From Sinorhizobium meliloti (GTDB lineage Bacteria; Pseudomonadota; Alphaproteobacteria; Rhizobiales; Rhizobiaceae): DNA of 64,000 bases. The DNA lies in the NCBI RefSeq assembly GCF_035610345.1, contig NZ_CP141212.1, positions 2,485,976-2,549,975 on the forward strand, in the 5' to 3' direction. Numbering within the stretch: position 1 is the first letter of the stretch; every line of letters starts with the position of its first letter. The notes under the pieces were generated by a model. That model searched no databases. It saw nothing but the letters and a program-made list of their open reading frames with translations, and was not told the DNA's origin. Shown here piece by piece: positions 17,650-25,676 of this stretch. Both the position numbers and the translations under genes were made by a program.

Positions 17650-17700
17650 ATGGATGACGCACTCGTCTCGTCTCCTACTCGCGAACCGGCAAAACCGTGA
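17650..17700 (+). CDS. Putative 16-residue leader ORF overlapping the hmuP start
   Basis: An ATG-started frame of 16 codons (MDDALVSSPTREPAKP) stops at TGA, which overlaps the GTG start of hmuP as GTGA. hmuP has no obvious ribosome-binding site of its own, whereas GGGCGGGA lies just before this ATG. The arrangement suggests translational coupling. A second ATG at 17654 opens a different frame that runs into hmuP, so the choice is uncertain. Confidence 0.3.
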   Translation: MDDALVSSPTREPAKP

Positions 17701-17879
17701 CACCGAACGACAACGATAATCCACGATCCCCGCGGACCGAGACGCCGCTGAACCGGCCGCAACCGATCGTCGAGAGCCACGACCTTTTCCGCGGCCACAA
17801 CGAGATTCTCATTTCCCACGAGGGGGCGATCTACCGGATGAAGATCACCCGCCAGGGCAAGCTGATTCTGAACAAGTAG
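17697..17879 (+). CDS. hmuP: Haem uptake regulator HmuP (HemP family)
   Basis: A 60-residue protein with a disordered, polar N terminus and the HemP core SHDLFRGHNEILISHEGAIY followed by RMKITRQGKLILNK. HmuP is known in S. meliloti and Bradyrhizobium as a small regulator needed for expression of haem uptake genes. The start is GTG; no in-frame ATG lies upstream close enough, and the usual Shine-Dalgarno is missing. hmuS starts 4 bases after its stop, so it heads the hmuPSTUV operon. An IRO-like site lies about 80 bases upstream. Confidence 0.9.
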   Translation: MTPNDNDNPRSPRTETPLNRPQPIVESHDLFRGHNEILISHEGAIYRMKITRQGKLILNK

Positions 17880-17883
17880 CGAG

Positions 17884-18951
17884 ATGACGATGACTGAGAG
17901 CGCTCACCCCACCCCGTCCGATATCCGGGCCTATCGCGCCGAGAATCCGAAGCTGCGCGAACGCGACATCGCCGCGAAGCTCGGCATTTCCGAGGCAGCG
18001 CTCGTCGCTGCCGAATGCGGCCTCACCGCCGTCCGGATCGACTGCAGCGCCAGCCGCTTCCTTGAGCGCGTCGAGGAGTTGGGCGAAGTCCTTGCGCTTA
18101 CCCGCAACGAAAGCGCCGTCCACGAAAAGGTCGGCGTCTACGAGAACATCAAGCAAGGGCACGGCGCGGCTCTGGTGCTTGGTCCCGAAATCGACCTGCG
18201 TATCTTTCCCGGCGCCTGGGCACATGGTTTCGCCGTGACCAAGACGGATGCGACAGGGGAGGTTCGCCGCAGCCTGCAGTTCTTCGACAAGTGGGGCAAT
18301 GCCGTCCACAAGGTTCACCTGCGTCCTCTCTCGAACCTGGCCGCCTATGAGAAGATCGTCGAAGACCTTCGCCTGGACGATCAGTCGCAGGACTTCATCG
18401 CCGATCCCGGCGCACCCGCGGCCGACGATTCGGCCGATGCTGCAGTCGATACGGCGGAGCTGCGCGACCGCTGGTCGAAGCTCACGGACACGCATCAGTT
18501 CCCCGGCATGTTGCGCAAGCTCAATATCGGACGGCGCCGGGCGCTGCACGCGATCGGCGACGACTTTGCCTGGCGGCTCGACACGGCCTGCATCGAGATG
18601 ATGATGCGTAATGCTGCAGAGACGGCCCTGCCGATCATGTGCTTCGTCGGCAACCGCGGCGTCATCCAGATTCATTCCGGTCCGGTCGTCAAGATCGGTA
18701 CCATGGGGCCGTGGCTGAACGTGATGGACGAAACCTTCCATCTGCATCTGCGCACCGATCACATCGCCGAACTCTGGGCCGTGCGCAAGCCGACCGCGGA
18801 CGGACACGTGACCTCCCTCGAAGCGCTCGACGCCAAGGGCGAGATGATCATCCAGTTTTTCGGAAAGCGGAAGGAAGGTTCCTCGGAGAGGGCCGAATGG
18901 CGCAGCCTGGTCGAGGCGCTGCCCCGCCTGGAAGCCGTCGTCGCGGCCTGA
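17884..18951 (+). CDS. hmuS: Haem-processing/transport protein HmuS
   Basis: A 355-residue cytoplasmic HmuS/ChuS-type protein made of two related halves (about 30-160 and 200-340). Each half has the FxxRxxEWR/GxxVHKVHL-like segments; NKVHLRPL-type sequence is seen as GNAVHKVHLRPLSNLAAYEKIV. PIMCFVGNRGVIQIHSGPV and LHLRTDHIAELWAVRKPT are strongly conserved in the family and include candidate haem ligands. It accepts haem after import and assists its breakdown or delivery. It follows hmuP by 4 bases and precedes hmuT by about 56 bases. Confidence 0.93.
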   Translation: MTMTESAHPTPSDIRAYRAENPKLRERDIAAKLGISEAALVAAECGLTAVRIDCSASRFLERVEELGEVLALTRNESAVHEKVGVYENIKQGHGAALVLGPEIDLRIFPGAWAHGFAVTKTDATGEVRRSLQFFDKWGNAVHKVHLRPLSNLAAYEKIVEDLRLDDQSQDFIADPGAPAADDSADAAVDTAELRDRWSKLTDTHQFPGMLRKLNIGRRRALHAIGDDFAWRLDTACIEMMMRNAAETALPIMCFVGNRGVIQIHSGPVVKIGTMGPWLNVMDETFHLHLRTDHIAELWAVRKPTADGHVTSLEALDAKGEMIIQFFGKRKEGSSERAEWRSLVEALPRLEAVVAA

Positions 18952-19007
18952 TGGTGCCGCCCGACCGGGCGGCGATTTGGGACGACACGCACAGATCAAA
19001 GGAAGTG

Positions 19008-19957
19008 ATGATGAACGGCTTCGGTATCCGCCGTCTTCGGCGTTGGGAAATGGCCCTCGCGGCCTTCGCGCTGTCGGCGCCTTTCGTTCTGCCCCTGCTT
19101 GCGCCGGGAACTCCTCCGTTCCTGCGCCCGGCGATGGCCGAGGTGCTCGAGCAGCCGGACACCTCCCGCGTCGTCTCGGTGGGCGGCGCGATCACCGAAA
19201 TCATCTATGCGCTCGGCGAGGAGAACCGCCTCGTCGGCCGCGATTCCACCAGCATTTACCCGGAGGCGGCGACCAAGCTGCCGGATGTCGGCTACATGCG
19301 GCGATTGGCGCCCGAAGGCGTTCTTGCCGTCAACCCGACGGCAATCGTGGCCGTCGAGGGCAGCGGCCCGCCGGAAACGCTCGCCGTGCTCCAGGAGGCG
19401 AACATTCCCTTCACCAGCATCCCCGAGACCTATGACAAGGACGGCATCGTCAACAAGATCCGCGCGGTCGGAGCTTTCCTCGGCGTGAAGGAAAAGGCCG
19501 AAACGCTCGCGCAATCCGTGGAGAGAGATCTCGCCGCCGCCGTGGCCGACAGTGCCGCTCGCCCGCAAGCCGAGCGCAAGCGTGTCCTCTTCGTTCTGAG
19601 CACCCAGGGCGGCAGAATCCTCGCCTCCGGTACCGGCACCGCCGCCGCCGGCATCATCGAGCTTGCCGGCGCGGTCAACGCCGTCGGCACCTCGCCCGGT
19701 TACAAGCCATTGACGGAGGAGGCGATCATTGAGGCCAAGCCCGATGTGGTCCTGATGATGAACCGCGGCGATAGCCATGCTGCGGGCCCGACGAACTCTT
19801 CGCGCTTCCGGCCCTCAGCCTCACCCCGGCGGCAAAGAACAAGGCGCTGATCCGCATGGACGGGCTGCATCTGCTCGGCTTCGGTCCTCGCACGGCAAGC
19901 GCTATCCGCGAACTCAACGCCGCAATTTATGGAAAGAAGACCAATGCCTCGCAGTGA
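19008..19957 (+). pseudogene. hmuT: Haem-binding periplasmic protein HmuT, apparent 1-nt frameshift
   Basis: The first reading frame begins MMNGFGIRRLRRWE, has a signal-like stretch ending near AMA-E, then the haem-SBP core VVSVGGAITEIIYALGEENRLVGRD and IIEAKPDVVLMMNRGDSHAAGP. After about position 19790 that frame becomes arginine-rich and stops at 19850. The +2 frame continues from 19790 with DELFALPALSLTPAAKNKAL and HLLGFGPRTASAIRELNAAI, and stops at 19957. This is the expected C-terminal lobe, so one base is missing around GCGGGCCCGACG. It is either a sequencing error in a G/C run or a real inactivating deletion. The product would normally deliver haem to HmuUV. hmuU starts inside its last 14 bases. 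Confidence 0.85.
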
Positions 19958-21062
19958 GGCCATGGAAGGCCCGATGCGCAGGCCGGCACTTGCCGCCCGA
20001 ATCGTCCGCGACTGGCGCAACGGAGACCGGGCGGGCCTGGCGCGTGGCCTGATCCTCGTTCTGGCGATACTGGCGGCCGTGACGTTCATGACCTCCATCA
20101 CCACCGGCGCGGCCGACGCTTCGCTCGGCAATATCCTTCGGTGGCTTTTCGGCGAGGCCGATCAGGCCATGAGCGCCCGCGACCGAATCATCATCCTCGA
20201 TATCCGTCTGCCGCGTGCCGTGCTCGGCATGCTCGTCGGCGCGTCGCTTGCCGTTTCCGGCGTCGTGATGCAGGGCCTCTTCCGCAATCCGTTGGCCGAT
20301 CCCGGCCTTGTCGGAGTTTCCTCCGGCGCAAGCCTCGGCGCGGTGCTGTTGATCGTGCTCGGTGACGTTGCCTTTGGCCCGCTGTTCGCGGTCTTCGGCT
20401 TCTATGCCCTCCCCTTCGGCGCCTTTCTCGGCGGCCTCGCCACCACGCTGCTGCTCTACCGGATCGCTACCCGCGGCGGCCAGACATCGGTCGCGACGAT
20501 GCTGCTGGCGGGCATTGCGCTGGGCGCGCTTGCCGGTGCAGTGACGGGCGTACTCGTCTTCATCGCGGACGACAAACAACTGCGCGATCTCACTTTCTGG
20601 GGCCTCGGATCGCTCGCCGGCGCCAACTGGACCAAGATCGCCGCCGCCGGACCGATCATTCTCCTGTCACTTGCAGTCGTCCCCTTCCTGGCGCGCGGGC
20701 TCAACGCCATCACGCTCGGCGAAGCCGCCGCCTATCACATGGGCGTCCCGGTTCAGCGGTTGAAAAACATCGCTATCTTCAGCGTCGCCGGCGCCACCGG
20801 CGCGTCGGTGGCCGTCAGCGGCGGCATCGGATTCGTCGGCATCGTCGTTCCGCATCTCCTGCGGCTGATCATAGGCCCGGATCACCGCCACCTGCTGCCC
20901 GCCTCCGCCCTCCTTGGCGGCACGCTGCTGATCTTCGCCGACATGCTGGCCCGCACCATCGTGTCGCCGGCCGAACTGCCGATCGGCATCATCACCGCCT
21001 TCGTGGGTGCGCCCTTCTTTCTCTGGGTCCTGCTCAGGGGCCGGTCGAACTTGGGACTTTGA
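19944..21062 (+). CDS. hmuU: Haem ABC transporter permease HmuU (FecCD family)
   Basis: A permease of about 372 residues in the FecCD/BtuC family, with roughly ten membrane helices starting at LILVLAILAAVTFM. Family segments include DIRLPRAVLGMLVGASLAVSG, GLFRNPLADPGLVGVSSGA, and GFVGIVVPHLLRLIIGPDHR near the C terminus. The ATG at 19944 (MPRSEAMEG) overlaps the end of hmuT by 14 bases; an alternative initiation at 19929 is less likely. It forms the inner-membrane haem channel with HmuV. Its own frame is intact despite the damaged hmuT. Confidence 0.92.
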   Translation: MPRSEAMEGPMRRPALAARIVRDWRNGDRAGLARGLILVLAILAAVTFMTSITTGAADASLGNILRWLFGEADQAMSARDRIIILDIRLPRAVLGMLVGASLAVSGVVMQGLFRNPLADPGLVGVSSGASLGAVLLIVLGDVAFGPLFAVFGFYALPFGAFLGGLATTLLLYRIATRGGQTSVATMLLAGIALGALAGAVTGVLVFIADDKQLRDLTFWGLGSLAGANWTKIAAAGPIILLSLAVVPFLARGLNAITLGEAAAYHMGVPVQRLKNIAIFSVAGATGASVAVSGGIGFVGIVVPHLLRLIIGPDHRHLLPASALLGGTLLIFADMLARTIVSPAELPIGIITAFVGAPFFLWVLLRGRSNLGL

Positions 21063-21070
21063 TTGCGAAC

Positions 21071-21862
21071 ATGATCAGAGCATCCGACATTTCCGTCCGC
21101 CTTGCCGGAAGACAGGTGCTGCACGGCATCTCCCTCGATGCCGCTCCCGGTGCGATGACTGCAATCGTCGGCCCGAACGGATCGGGCAAGACCACGACCT
21201 TGAAGGCGATCTCGGGCGAGCTCACGCCTTCGGCCGGTAAGGTCACCATCAACGGTCGCGACATCGCAAGCCTGAAACCATGGGAGCTCGCACTGAAGCG
21301 CGGCGTGTTGCCGCAATCGACGGTCATCTCCTTTCCCTTCACCGTCAGGGAAATCGTTCGCCTCGGCCTCGAGGCAAACGGAACCGGCAAATCGGCCGCC
21401 GGCGACCGGACAGCCGATGAAGCTCTGGAGGCCGTCGATCTCGCCGGCTTCTCCGGCCGCTTCTACCAGGAACTTTCGGGCGGCGAACAGCAGCGGGTCC
21501 AGCTCGCACGCGTCCTCTGCCAGATCTCGGCCCCGGTCGCAGACGGCGAACCGCGCTATCTCCTGCTCGATGAGCCGGTATCGAGCCTCGACATCCGCCA
21601 CCAGCTCACGATCATGCGGCTTGCGCGCCAATTCTGTGCCGACGGCGGCGGTGTCGTCGCAGTCATGCACGATCTCAACCTTACATCGATGTTTGCCGAT
21701 CAGATCGTGATGATGAAAGCCGGCCGCATCCGGGCGCGCGGAGCGCCGAAAGACGTGCTGACCGACGAGACCATGGAAGCGGTCTTCGGCTGCCGCATGC
21801 GGGTCAGCGTCGCTCCGGCACAGGATATCCCGTTCGTATTGCCGCAGTCCGCCACGATGTGA
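21071..21862 (+). CDS. hmuV: Haem ABC transporter ATP-binding protein HmuV
   Basis: A 263-residue ABC ATPase with Walker A GPNGSGKTTTLKA, signature ELSGGEQQRVQLARVL, Walker B YLLLDEPVSSLD and H-loop AVMHDLNLT. The segment between the signature and Walker B (CQISAPVADGEPR) carries the insertion characteristic of HmuV/HemV proteins. The ATG at 21071 is preferred; a TTG at 21059 overlapping the hmuU stop is possible. It completes the haem importer and ends the operon. Confidence 0.93.
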   Translation: MIRASDISVRLAGRQVLHGISLDAAPGAMTAIVGPNGSGKTTTLKAISGELTPSAGKVTINGRDIASLKPWELALKRGVLPQSTVISFPFTVREIVRLGLEANGTGKSAAGDRTADEALEAVDLAGFSGRFYQELSGGEQQRVQLARVLCQISAPVADGEPRYLLLDEPVSSLDIRHQLTIMRLARQFCADGGGVVAVMHDLNLTSMFADQIVMMKAGRIRARGAPKDVLTDETMEAVFGCRMRVSVAPAQDIPFVLPQSATM

Positions 21863-22076
21863 AGCTGGGCTCACACCGGCAACGTCAGGATTACCGAAAC
21901 AAATTCCTCCCTCATGCGTTGATCTACAATGCCGGCGTGTAGACCGCGCCCGCTCGGAGTGCCGCGTGTCCTATCGGGCGCACAATGAGCCGGGAAGCGT
22001 GCCTTCGCCGGCCGATTCGCATGAACCGACCACATGCCGGCCGTTTCGCGCCGGCACAGCAGCGAGGGAAAAGACA

Positions 22077-22439
22077 ATGGCGACAGGCATGTTCTCGGGC
22101 TCGGGCAGCCGCAAGCGCAACGGTAGCGCGATCGACCCGTCGATGGAGGATCAGCTCAACGAAATACGCGAAGACATCGCGCAGCTCATGACGCTGATTG
22201 CCGACCGCGGGGCTGCGGCTTCGCGTGATGCAAAGGCCAAGGCGCGCGGCGCCCGTGACCAGGCCGAAACCGATCTGCACGCCTTGTTGGAGAGCGGCGA
22301 GCAGATGCTTTCCGACTTGCGCGGCCGCTATGCGGATACGGAAAGGGAGGTTCGTCGGACGATACGCGAGCATCCTCTTGCGACGCTCGGCACCGCAGCC
22401 GTGATCGGCCTCATCGCAGCCGCTTTGCTGCGCCGATGA
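22077..22439 (+). CDS. DUF883 (ElaB/YqjD-like) membrane-anchored protein
   Basis: A 120-residue protein. A central helical region (IDPSMEDQLNEIREDIAQL through ESGEQMLSDLRGRYADTERE) looks like a coiled coil. It is followed by REHPLATLGTAAVIGLIAAALLRR, the C-terminal membrane anchor typical of DUF883 proteins. E. coli homologues YqjD/ElaB bind ribosomes at the membrane and are stress-induced; whether that holds here is unknown. The ATG at 22077 has AGCGAGGGA upstream. The next gene, a YqjE-like membrane protein, starts about 45 bases later, the same pairing as yqjD-yqjE in enterobacteria. Confidence 0.8.
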   Translation: MATGMFSGSGSRKRNGSAIDPSMEDQLNEIREDIAQLMTLIADRGAAASRDAKAKARGARDQAETDLHALLESGEQMLSDLRGRYADTEREVRRTIREHPLATLGTAAVIGLIAAALLRR

Positions 22440-22486
22440 GGACCTGTCAGGCATCGCGTTGACCGAGTATGAAGGGGAGCTACCTT

Positions 22487-22918
22487 ATGGGGACACTCGG
22501 AACTGTCCTGTCGGCCCTGCTTGCGTTCGACGCCGCCGCTGCGGCGTCGCGCTATAAGCGAAACGTGGTCCTCTGGGCCATCATCGCCGTGCTTCTCGGC
22601 AGCGCCTACGTCTTCGCGCTGATAGCAATCGCCCTGCTTCTCTCGGCGCGCTATTCGCCGGTCGCCGCAGCGCTGACGGTCACCGTCGCCCTGATCGTGA
22701 CCGCTCTGGTCGTCATCGGCGTCATGGCCGGGCTGAACGCCCGCGACCGCCGGCTTGCCGACGAACGCCGCCGCCGCTCAGCGATGCGGACGAATCTTGC
22801 GCTCGTTGCGGTGACAAGCATCCTGCGCAAACAGCCGCTTTTGGGAGCCGCGACCGGGATTGCCGTTGCCGCGCTGCTGGGACTGAGCCGGGGCCGCAAG
22901 CGCAGCGACGATAGTTGA
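22487..22918 (+). CDS. Phage holin-like (YqjE-type) membrane protein
   Basis: A 143-residue protein with two strong membrane helices (VVLWAIIAVLLGSAYVFALIAI-type and AALTVTVALIVTALVVIGV-type), an arginine-rich loop (NARDRRLADERRRRS) and a weaker third hydrophobic segment near the C terminus. This matches the Actinobacteria_holin/YqjE group rather than a true lytic holin. The ATG at 22487 is preferred because AGGGGAG lies 8 bases before it; an ATG at 22469 is the alternative. There are no phage genes nearby, so a membrane or stress role with the DUF883 partner is more likely. Confidence 0.72.
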   Translation: MGTLGTVLSALLAFDAAAAASRYKRNVVLWAIIAVLLGSAYVFALIAIALLLSARYSPVAAALTVTVALIVTALVVIGVMAGLNARDRRLADERRRRSAMRTNLALVAVTSILRKQPLLGAATGIAVAALLGLSRGRKRSDDS

Positions 22919-22926
22919 TTCCGCGA

Positions 22927-22953
22927 GGAAAAGGCCCCGGCGGGGCCTTTTCC
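22927..22953. terminator. Perfect hairpin, probable bidirectional terminator
   Basis: A 12-bp perfect stem (GGAAAAGGCCCC / GGGGCCTTTTCC) with a 3-base loop lies just after the holin-like gene and about 30 bases from the stop of the convergent histidine kinase gene. The A and T tracts on both arms let it serve both directions. Confidence 0.8.
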
Positions 22954-22984
22954 GTGCGCCGAGGCGCGGTCCGTCAGACTGCAC

Positions 22985-24490
22985 TCAAAGCGGCAGTCGG
23001 ATCAATGCCGTGACCCCCGCAGGCAGATATTCCACTTTCACCGAGCTCCCGATGATCTTGTCCAGGCTGCGCTCGATCAGGATCGAGCCGAAACCGCGGC
23101 GACGCGGCTCGCGAATAGGCGGTCCGCCCACTTCGGTCCAGGTCAGATGCAGGACGGTCTCGCCGTCCTCGACCACGCGGCGCGCCGTCAGCACGATTTT
23201 CCCCGTCGGAACCGAGAGCGCGCCGTATTTTACCGCATTGGTCGCCAATTCGTGCAGCACCAATCCAAGCCCAACGGCCTGGTCGGGACCCAGAAGAATC
23301 TCGTCCTTGTGCAGCTCGACCTGTTGGGAATAATCGCTGACATAGGGCAGCAACTGTTTCGAAATCAGTTCCGACAGGTGGATCGTGCCCCATTCGTAGT
23401 CGGAAAGGAGCCCGTGCGCCTCGGAAATCGCCTGAAGGCGGCCGGCAAAGGCGGTCATGAACTCGGCCGGGTCACTCGTTTGCCGGAGCGTCTGGCGGGC
23501 GAGCGACTGGAGCATTGCAAGCGTGTTCTTAACCCGATGGTTCAGCTCTTTCAGCAACAGCCGCGTACGGTTCACCGACGCCTGCTGGTCCGAGACGTCG
23601 ATCGTCATGCCGAGAAAGCTCAGGGGCGCGCCCTTGCTGTCGCGGTCGTGCACGCGGCCGCGGCCCAGAAGCCATCGCCCGTTCGTGCCGATGCGAAACA
23701 TGCCGTCATATTCCTCGTTGGCAGCCATCGCCTGACGGAGCTTCGAGAAGGTCGGGATCCGATCCTCGGGATGAATGGCGGAAAAGATCGCCTTGGCGCC
23801 GACGGTGCGCTCCGGCGGAAGACCGAACATGCGCATCATCGCGCCATTGCCTGAAACCGTGCCGGCGCGAATGTCCCAGAGCCAGCTGCCGACATTGGCC
23901 GCGTCGAGCGCCATGGCGAGCCGCTGCTCCTCGCGGGAAAGCGCGGCCTCCTTGAGCGCACGCCGGCGCGTCTCGTCCTTCAGCTTGAACAGCGAGGCGG
24001 CGACACCTGCGATGCGCTGCAGCTCGCTTTGCCGTTTGGCCGAGACCTCGGACCGGGGCTCGACATCGAGAACCGCGACGGTTCCGATCGCCTGACCGTC
24101 CAGAACAATCGGCGCGCCCGCATAAAAGCGCAGGAATGGCGGGCTGGCGACCGCCCGGCGGTGGCGGAACGCCGGATGACGGGAGGCATCAAGCACGAGG
24201 AAGGGGCCGCCGTCGCCTGCCGCAATCGTATGGACGCAGAAGGACTCGCGAACGTGCGACCGCGTTTCAGCCGTGCCTATGCACGCCTTGAACCATTGCC
24301 ACTCGCGGTCGACCAGGCTGACGAGAGCGATAGGCGCGTCGAAAAGGCTCGCGGCAAGCCGCGCCAGCCCGTCGAAATCCTCGTCGGGAATCGACATGTC
24401 CGGCACGGCGGCCTGAAGGACGCCGAGCCGCTCCGGCGCGTCGAGCACCTGCGCTACCGCTGGAAGCATCGCCTCTGTCTTTTCACGCAT
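22985..24490 (-). CDS. rsiC: HWE-family sensor histidine kinase, RsiC-like, of the general stress response
   Basis: A sensor kinase of about 501 residues. An N-terminal GAF domain (PIALVSLVDREWQWFKA through IGTVAVLDVEPR) is followed by a PAS domain (DAANVGSWLWDIRAGTVSG onward). The HWE/HisKA_2 kinase core has the phospho-accepting histidine in LLLKELNHRVKNTLA, VLHELATNAVKYGAL as N box and LTWTEVGGPP, whose W-x-E gives the family its name. No membrane helix is seen, so it is cytoplasmic. In S. meliloti the corresponding kinase beside rpoE2 modulates the stress response through the PhyR-type regulators. The ATG at 24490 is tentative; the frame is open to 24580. Confidence 0.85.
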   Translation of the reverse strand: MREKTEAMLPAVAQVLDAPERLGVLQAAVPDMSIPDEDFDGLARLAASLFDAPIALVSLVDREWQWFKACIGTAETRSHVRESFCVHTIAAGDGGPFLVLDASRHPAFRHRRAVASPPFLRFYAGAPIVLDGQAIGTVAVLDVEPRSEVSAKRQSELQRIAGVAASLFKLKDETRRRALKEAALSREEQRLAMALDAANVGSWLWDIRAGTVSGNGAMMRMFGLPPERTVGAKAIFSAIHPEDRIPTFSKLRQAMAANEEYDGMFRIGTNGRWLLGRGRVHDRDSKGAPLSFLGMTIDVSDQQASVNRTRLLLKELNHRVKNTLAMLQSLARQTLRQTSDPAEFMTAFAGRLQAISEAHGLLSDYEWGTIHLSELISKQLLPYVSDYSQQVELHKDEILLGPDQAVGLGLVLHELATNAVKYGALSVPTGKIVLTARRVVEDGETVLHLTWTEVGGPPIREPRRRGFGSILIERSLDKIIGSSVKVEYLPAGVTALIRLPL

Positions 24491-24785
24491 TCGGCCTGAA
24501 CTCCAAACTCGCGCAGGCACCTGAATTTCAGCTCCGCTGAATGTTGCCTTCGACCGGAGCCGGTCTAGGGAGGAAAACATACAGCAAATTGGAGCAATAT
24601 GGCGACCACGCTCCCTCGGTCGAACGCAGCCCTCCGAATGCCCTCTTTCGAGCGCCGCACGAACTTCAATCCGGCACCGGTCTATGCATATGTCCTTGAA
24701 CCGTTATCGATTCAAGGACAAAACATGCAGCAGATCGAGGTGCTACAGCGACTTCGCGCGGCCGACAGGACGCTGCGGGATCGCA
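24491..24785. other. Intergenic region between rpoE2 and rsiC with one hairpin
   Basis: About 295 bases without a supported gene. A perfect 10-bp stem (TGTCCTTGAA / TTCAAGGACA, 24691-24720) with a 10-base loop lies 65 bases downstream of the rpoE2 stop. No T tract follows on the rpoE2 strand, so a terminator role is uncertain. The rsiC promoter should be in the remaining bases, but I see no RpoE2-type sequence there. Confidence 0.5.
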
Positions 24786-25340
24786 TCAGGAAACGAAGGC
24801 ACGCGAGGTGATGGGTGCGGAGGTCTCGTCGGGCCCGTAGTCGTTTTCTCCCCTAACCTGGAGAATTTCCTGCAGCCGTTGACGCGCTCTGTTGACACGG
24901 CTCTTGATCGTTCCGAGCGCACAGCCGCAAATCGTGGCGGCCTCCTCGTAGGAAAAGCCGGAGGCCCCCACAAGGATGATCGCTTCGCGTTGATCGGGCG
25001 GCAACTGTTCGAGCGCCCGGCGGAAATCCTGCAGATCGAGCGAGCCGTATTGTTCCGGGTGATGGGCGAGCGTCTCCGTCAAATGGCCGTCGCTGTCCTG
25101 CACCTCGCGCCCACGCTTGCGCATCTGACTGTAAAGCTCGTTGCGCAGGATCGTGAAAAGCCAGGCCTTCATATTGGTACCGATCTCGAAATGATCCTGC
25201 TTGGCCCAGGCCTTCATGATCGTGTCCTGCACGAGATCGTCGGCCCGGTCATGTCGCCCGATCAGTGACATCGCGAAGGCGCGCAGGCTCGGCAGCGCGG
25301 CAAGCATCTCACGCTTGAACTCTTGATTTTCGGATGACAT
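24786..25340 (-). CDS. rpoE2: ECF sigma factor RpoE2 (EcfG), general stress response
   Basis: A 184-residue ECF sigma factor. Region 2 spans ALPSLRAFAMSLIGRHDRAD, DLVQDTIMKAW and MKAWLFTILRNELYSQMRKR. Region 4 includes ALEQLPPDQREAIILV and ATICGCALGTIKSRVNRARQ. Its place beside a NepR-type anti-sigma gene and a divergent phyR-type gene identifies it as the alphaproteobacterial EcfG, named RpoE2 in S. meliloti. It directs transcription from GGAAC-N16/17-CGTT promoters on heat, salt or starvation. AAGGAG lies before the ATG, which is 7 bases after the rsiA1 stop; both share the promoter at 25580-25605. Confidence 0.95.
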   Translation of the reverse strand: MSSENQEFKREMLAALPSLRAFAMSLIGRHDRADDLVQDTIMKAWAKQDHFEIGTNMKAWLFTILRNELYSQMRKRGREVQDSDGHLTETLAHHPEQYGSLDLQDFRRALEQLPPDQREAIILVGASGFSYEEAATICGCALGTIKSRVNRARQRLQEILQVRGENDYGPDETSAPITSRAFVS

Positions 25341-25347
25341 CCGGCGC

Positions 25348-25515
25348 TTACTCCTTGCCCTGCAGAGCCGATTGCTGTTCCGCAGCTTCCAGCTTTTCCA
25401 GTAGATCGAGAAAGCGTGCCGGTATCGCTTCCTCCTGCACCGACTGATAGAGGGCCTTCAGCTTCACCGCAATCTGCGCATTCGGATCGTCGGAGGACGG
25501 ACTTTTACCGCTCAT
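25348..25515 (-). CDS. rsiA1: NepR-type anti-sigma factor of RpoE2
   Basis: A 55-residue protein with the NepR core IAVKLKALYQSVQEEAIPAR and FLDLLEKLEAAEQQ: two helices that wrap the sigma factor. The N terminus (SGKSPSSDD) is disordered. In the known partner-switch, NepR holds RpoE2 until phosphorylated PhyR (RsiB1) takes it away. The ATG at 25515 is used; a longer start at 25542 would reach into the leader. It is the first gene of the rsiA1-rpoE2 transcript. Confidence 0.92.
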   Translation of the reverse strand: MSGKSPSSDDPNAQIAVKLKALYQSVQEEAIPARFLDLLEKLEAAEQQSALQGKE

Positions 25516-25579
25516 CCGCCCTGCCCCTGTCGTATATCTCATTGTTGCAATTTCGCCCTTGAAAGTTCGCCTGCTCCAT

Positions 25580-25605
25580 AACGCAGCGGAAAAATGAAAT
25601 GTTCC
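25580..25605 (-). promoter_or_regulatory. RpoE2-type promoter of rsiA1-rpoE2
   Basis: Read on the minus strand: GGAAC, then exactly 17 bases, then CGTT, a full match to the RpoE2/EcfG consensus. The CGTT ends about 65 bases upstream of the rsiA1 ATG. This implies autoregulation of rpoE2. Confidence 0.82.
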
Positions 25606-25610
25606 GAAGC

Positions 25611-25635
25611 GGAACCATTTTTTCGGCGAAACGTT
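25611..25635 (+). promoter_or_regulatory. RpoE2-type promoter of rsiB1
   Basis: GGAAC, 16 bases, CGTT on the plus strand, again a full consensus match, about 40 bases before the rsiB1 ATG. Its -35 box is separated from that of the divergent rsiA1-rpoE2 promoter by only 5 bases (GTTCC-GAAGC-GGAAC). Confidence 0.82.
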
Positions 25636-25676
25636 TTCGCAACGATATTACGCCCATGGATTGAGGGAGTCCCTGA

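Noticed and set aside
22487..22918. Prophage signal from the holin-like protein
   Set aside because: No integrase, endolysin or structural phage genes nearby; the YqjE-type pairing with DUF883 explains it.
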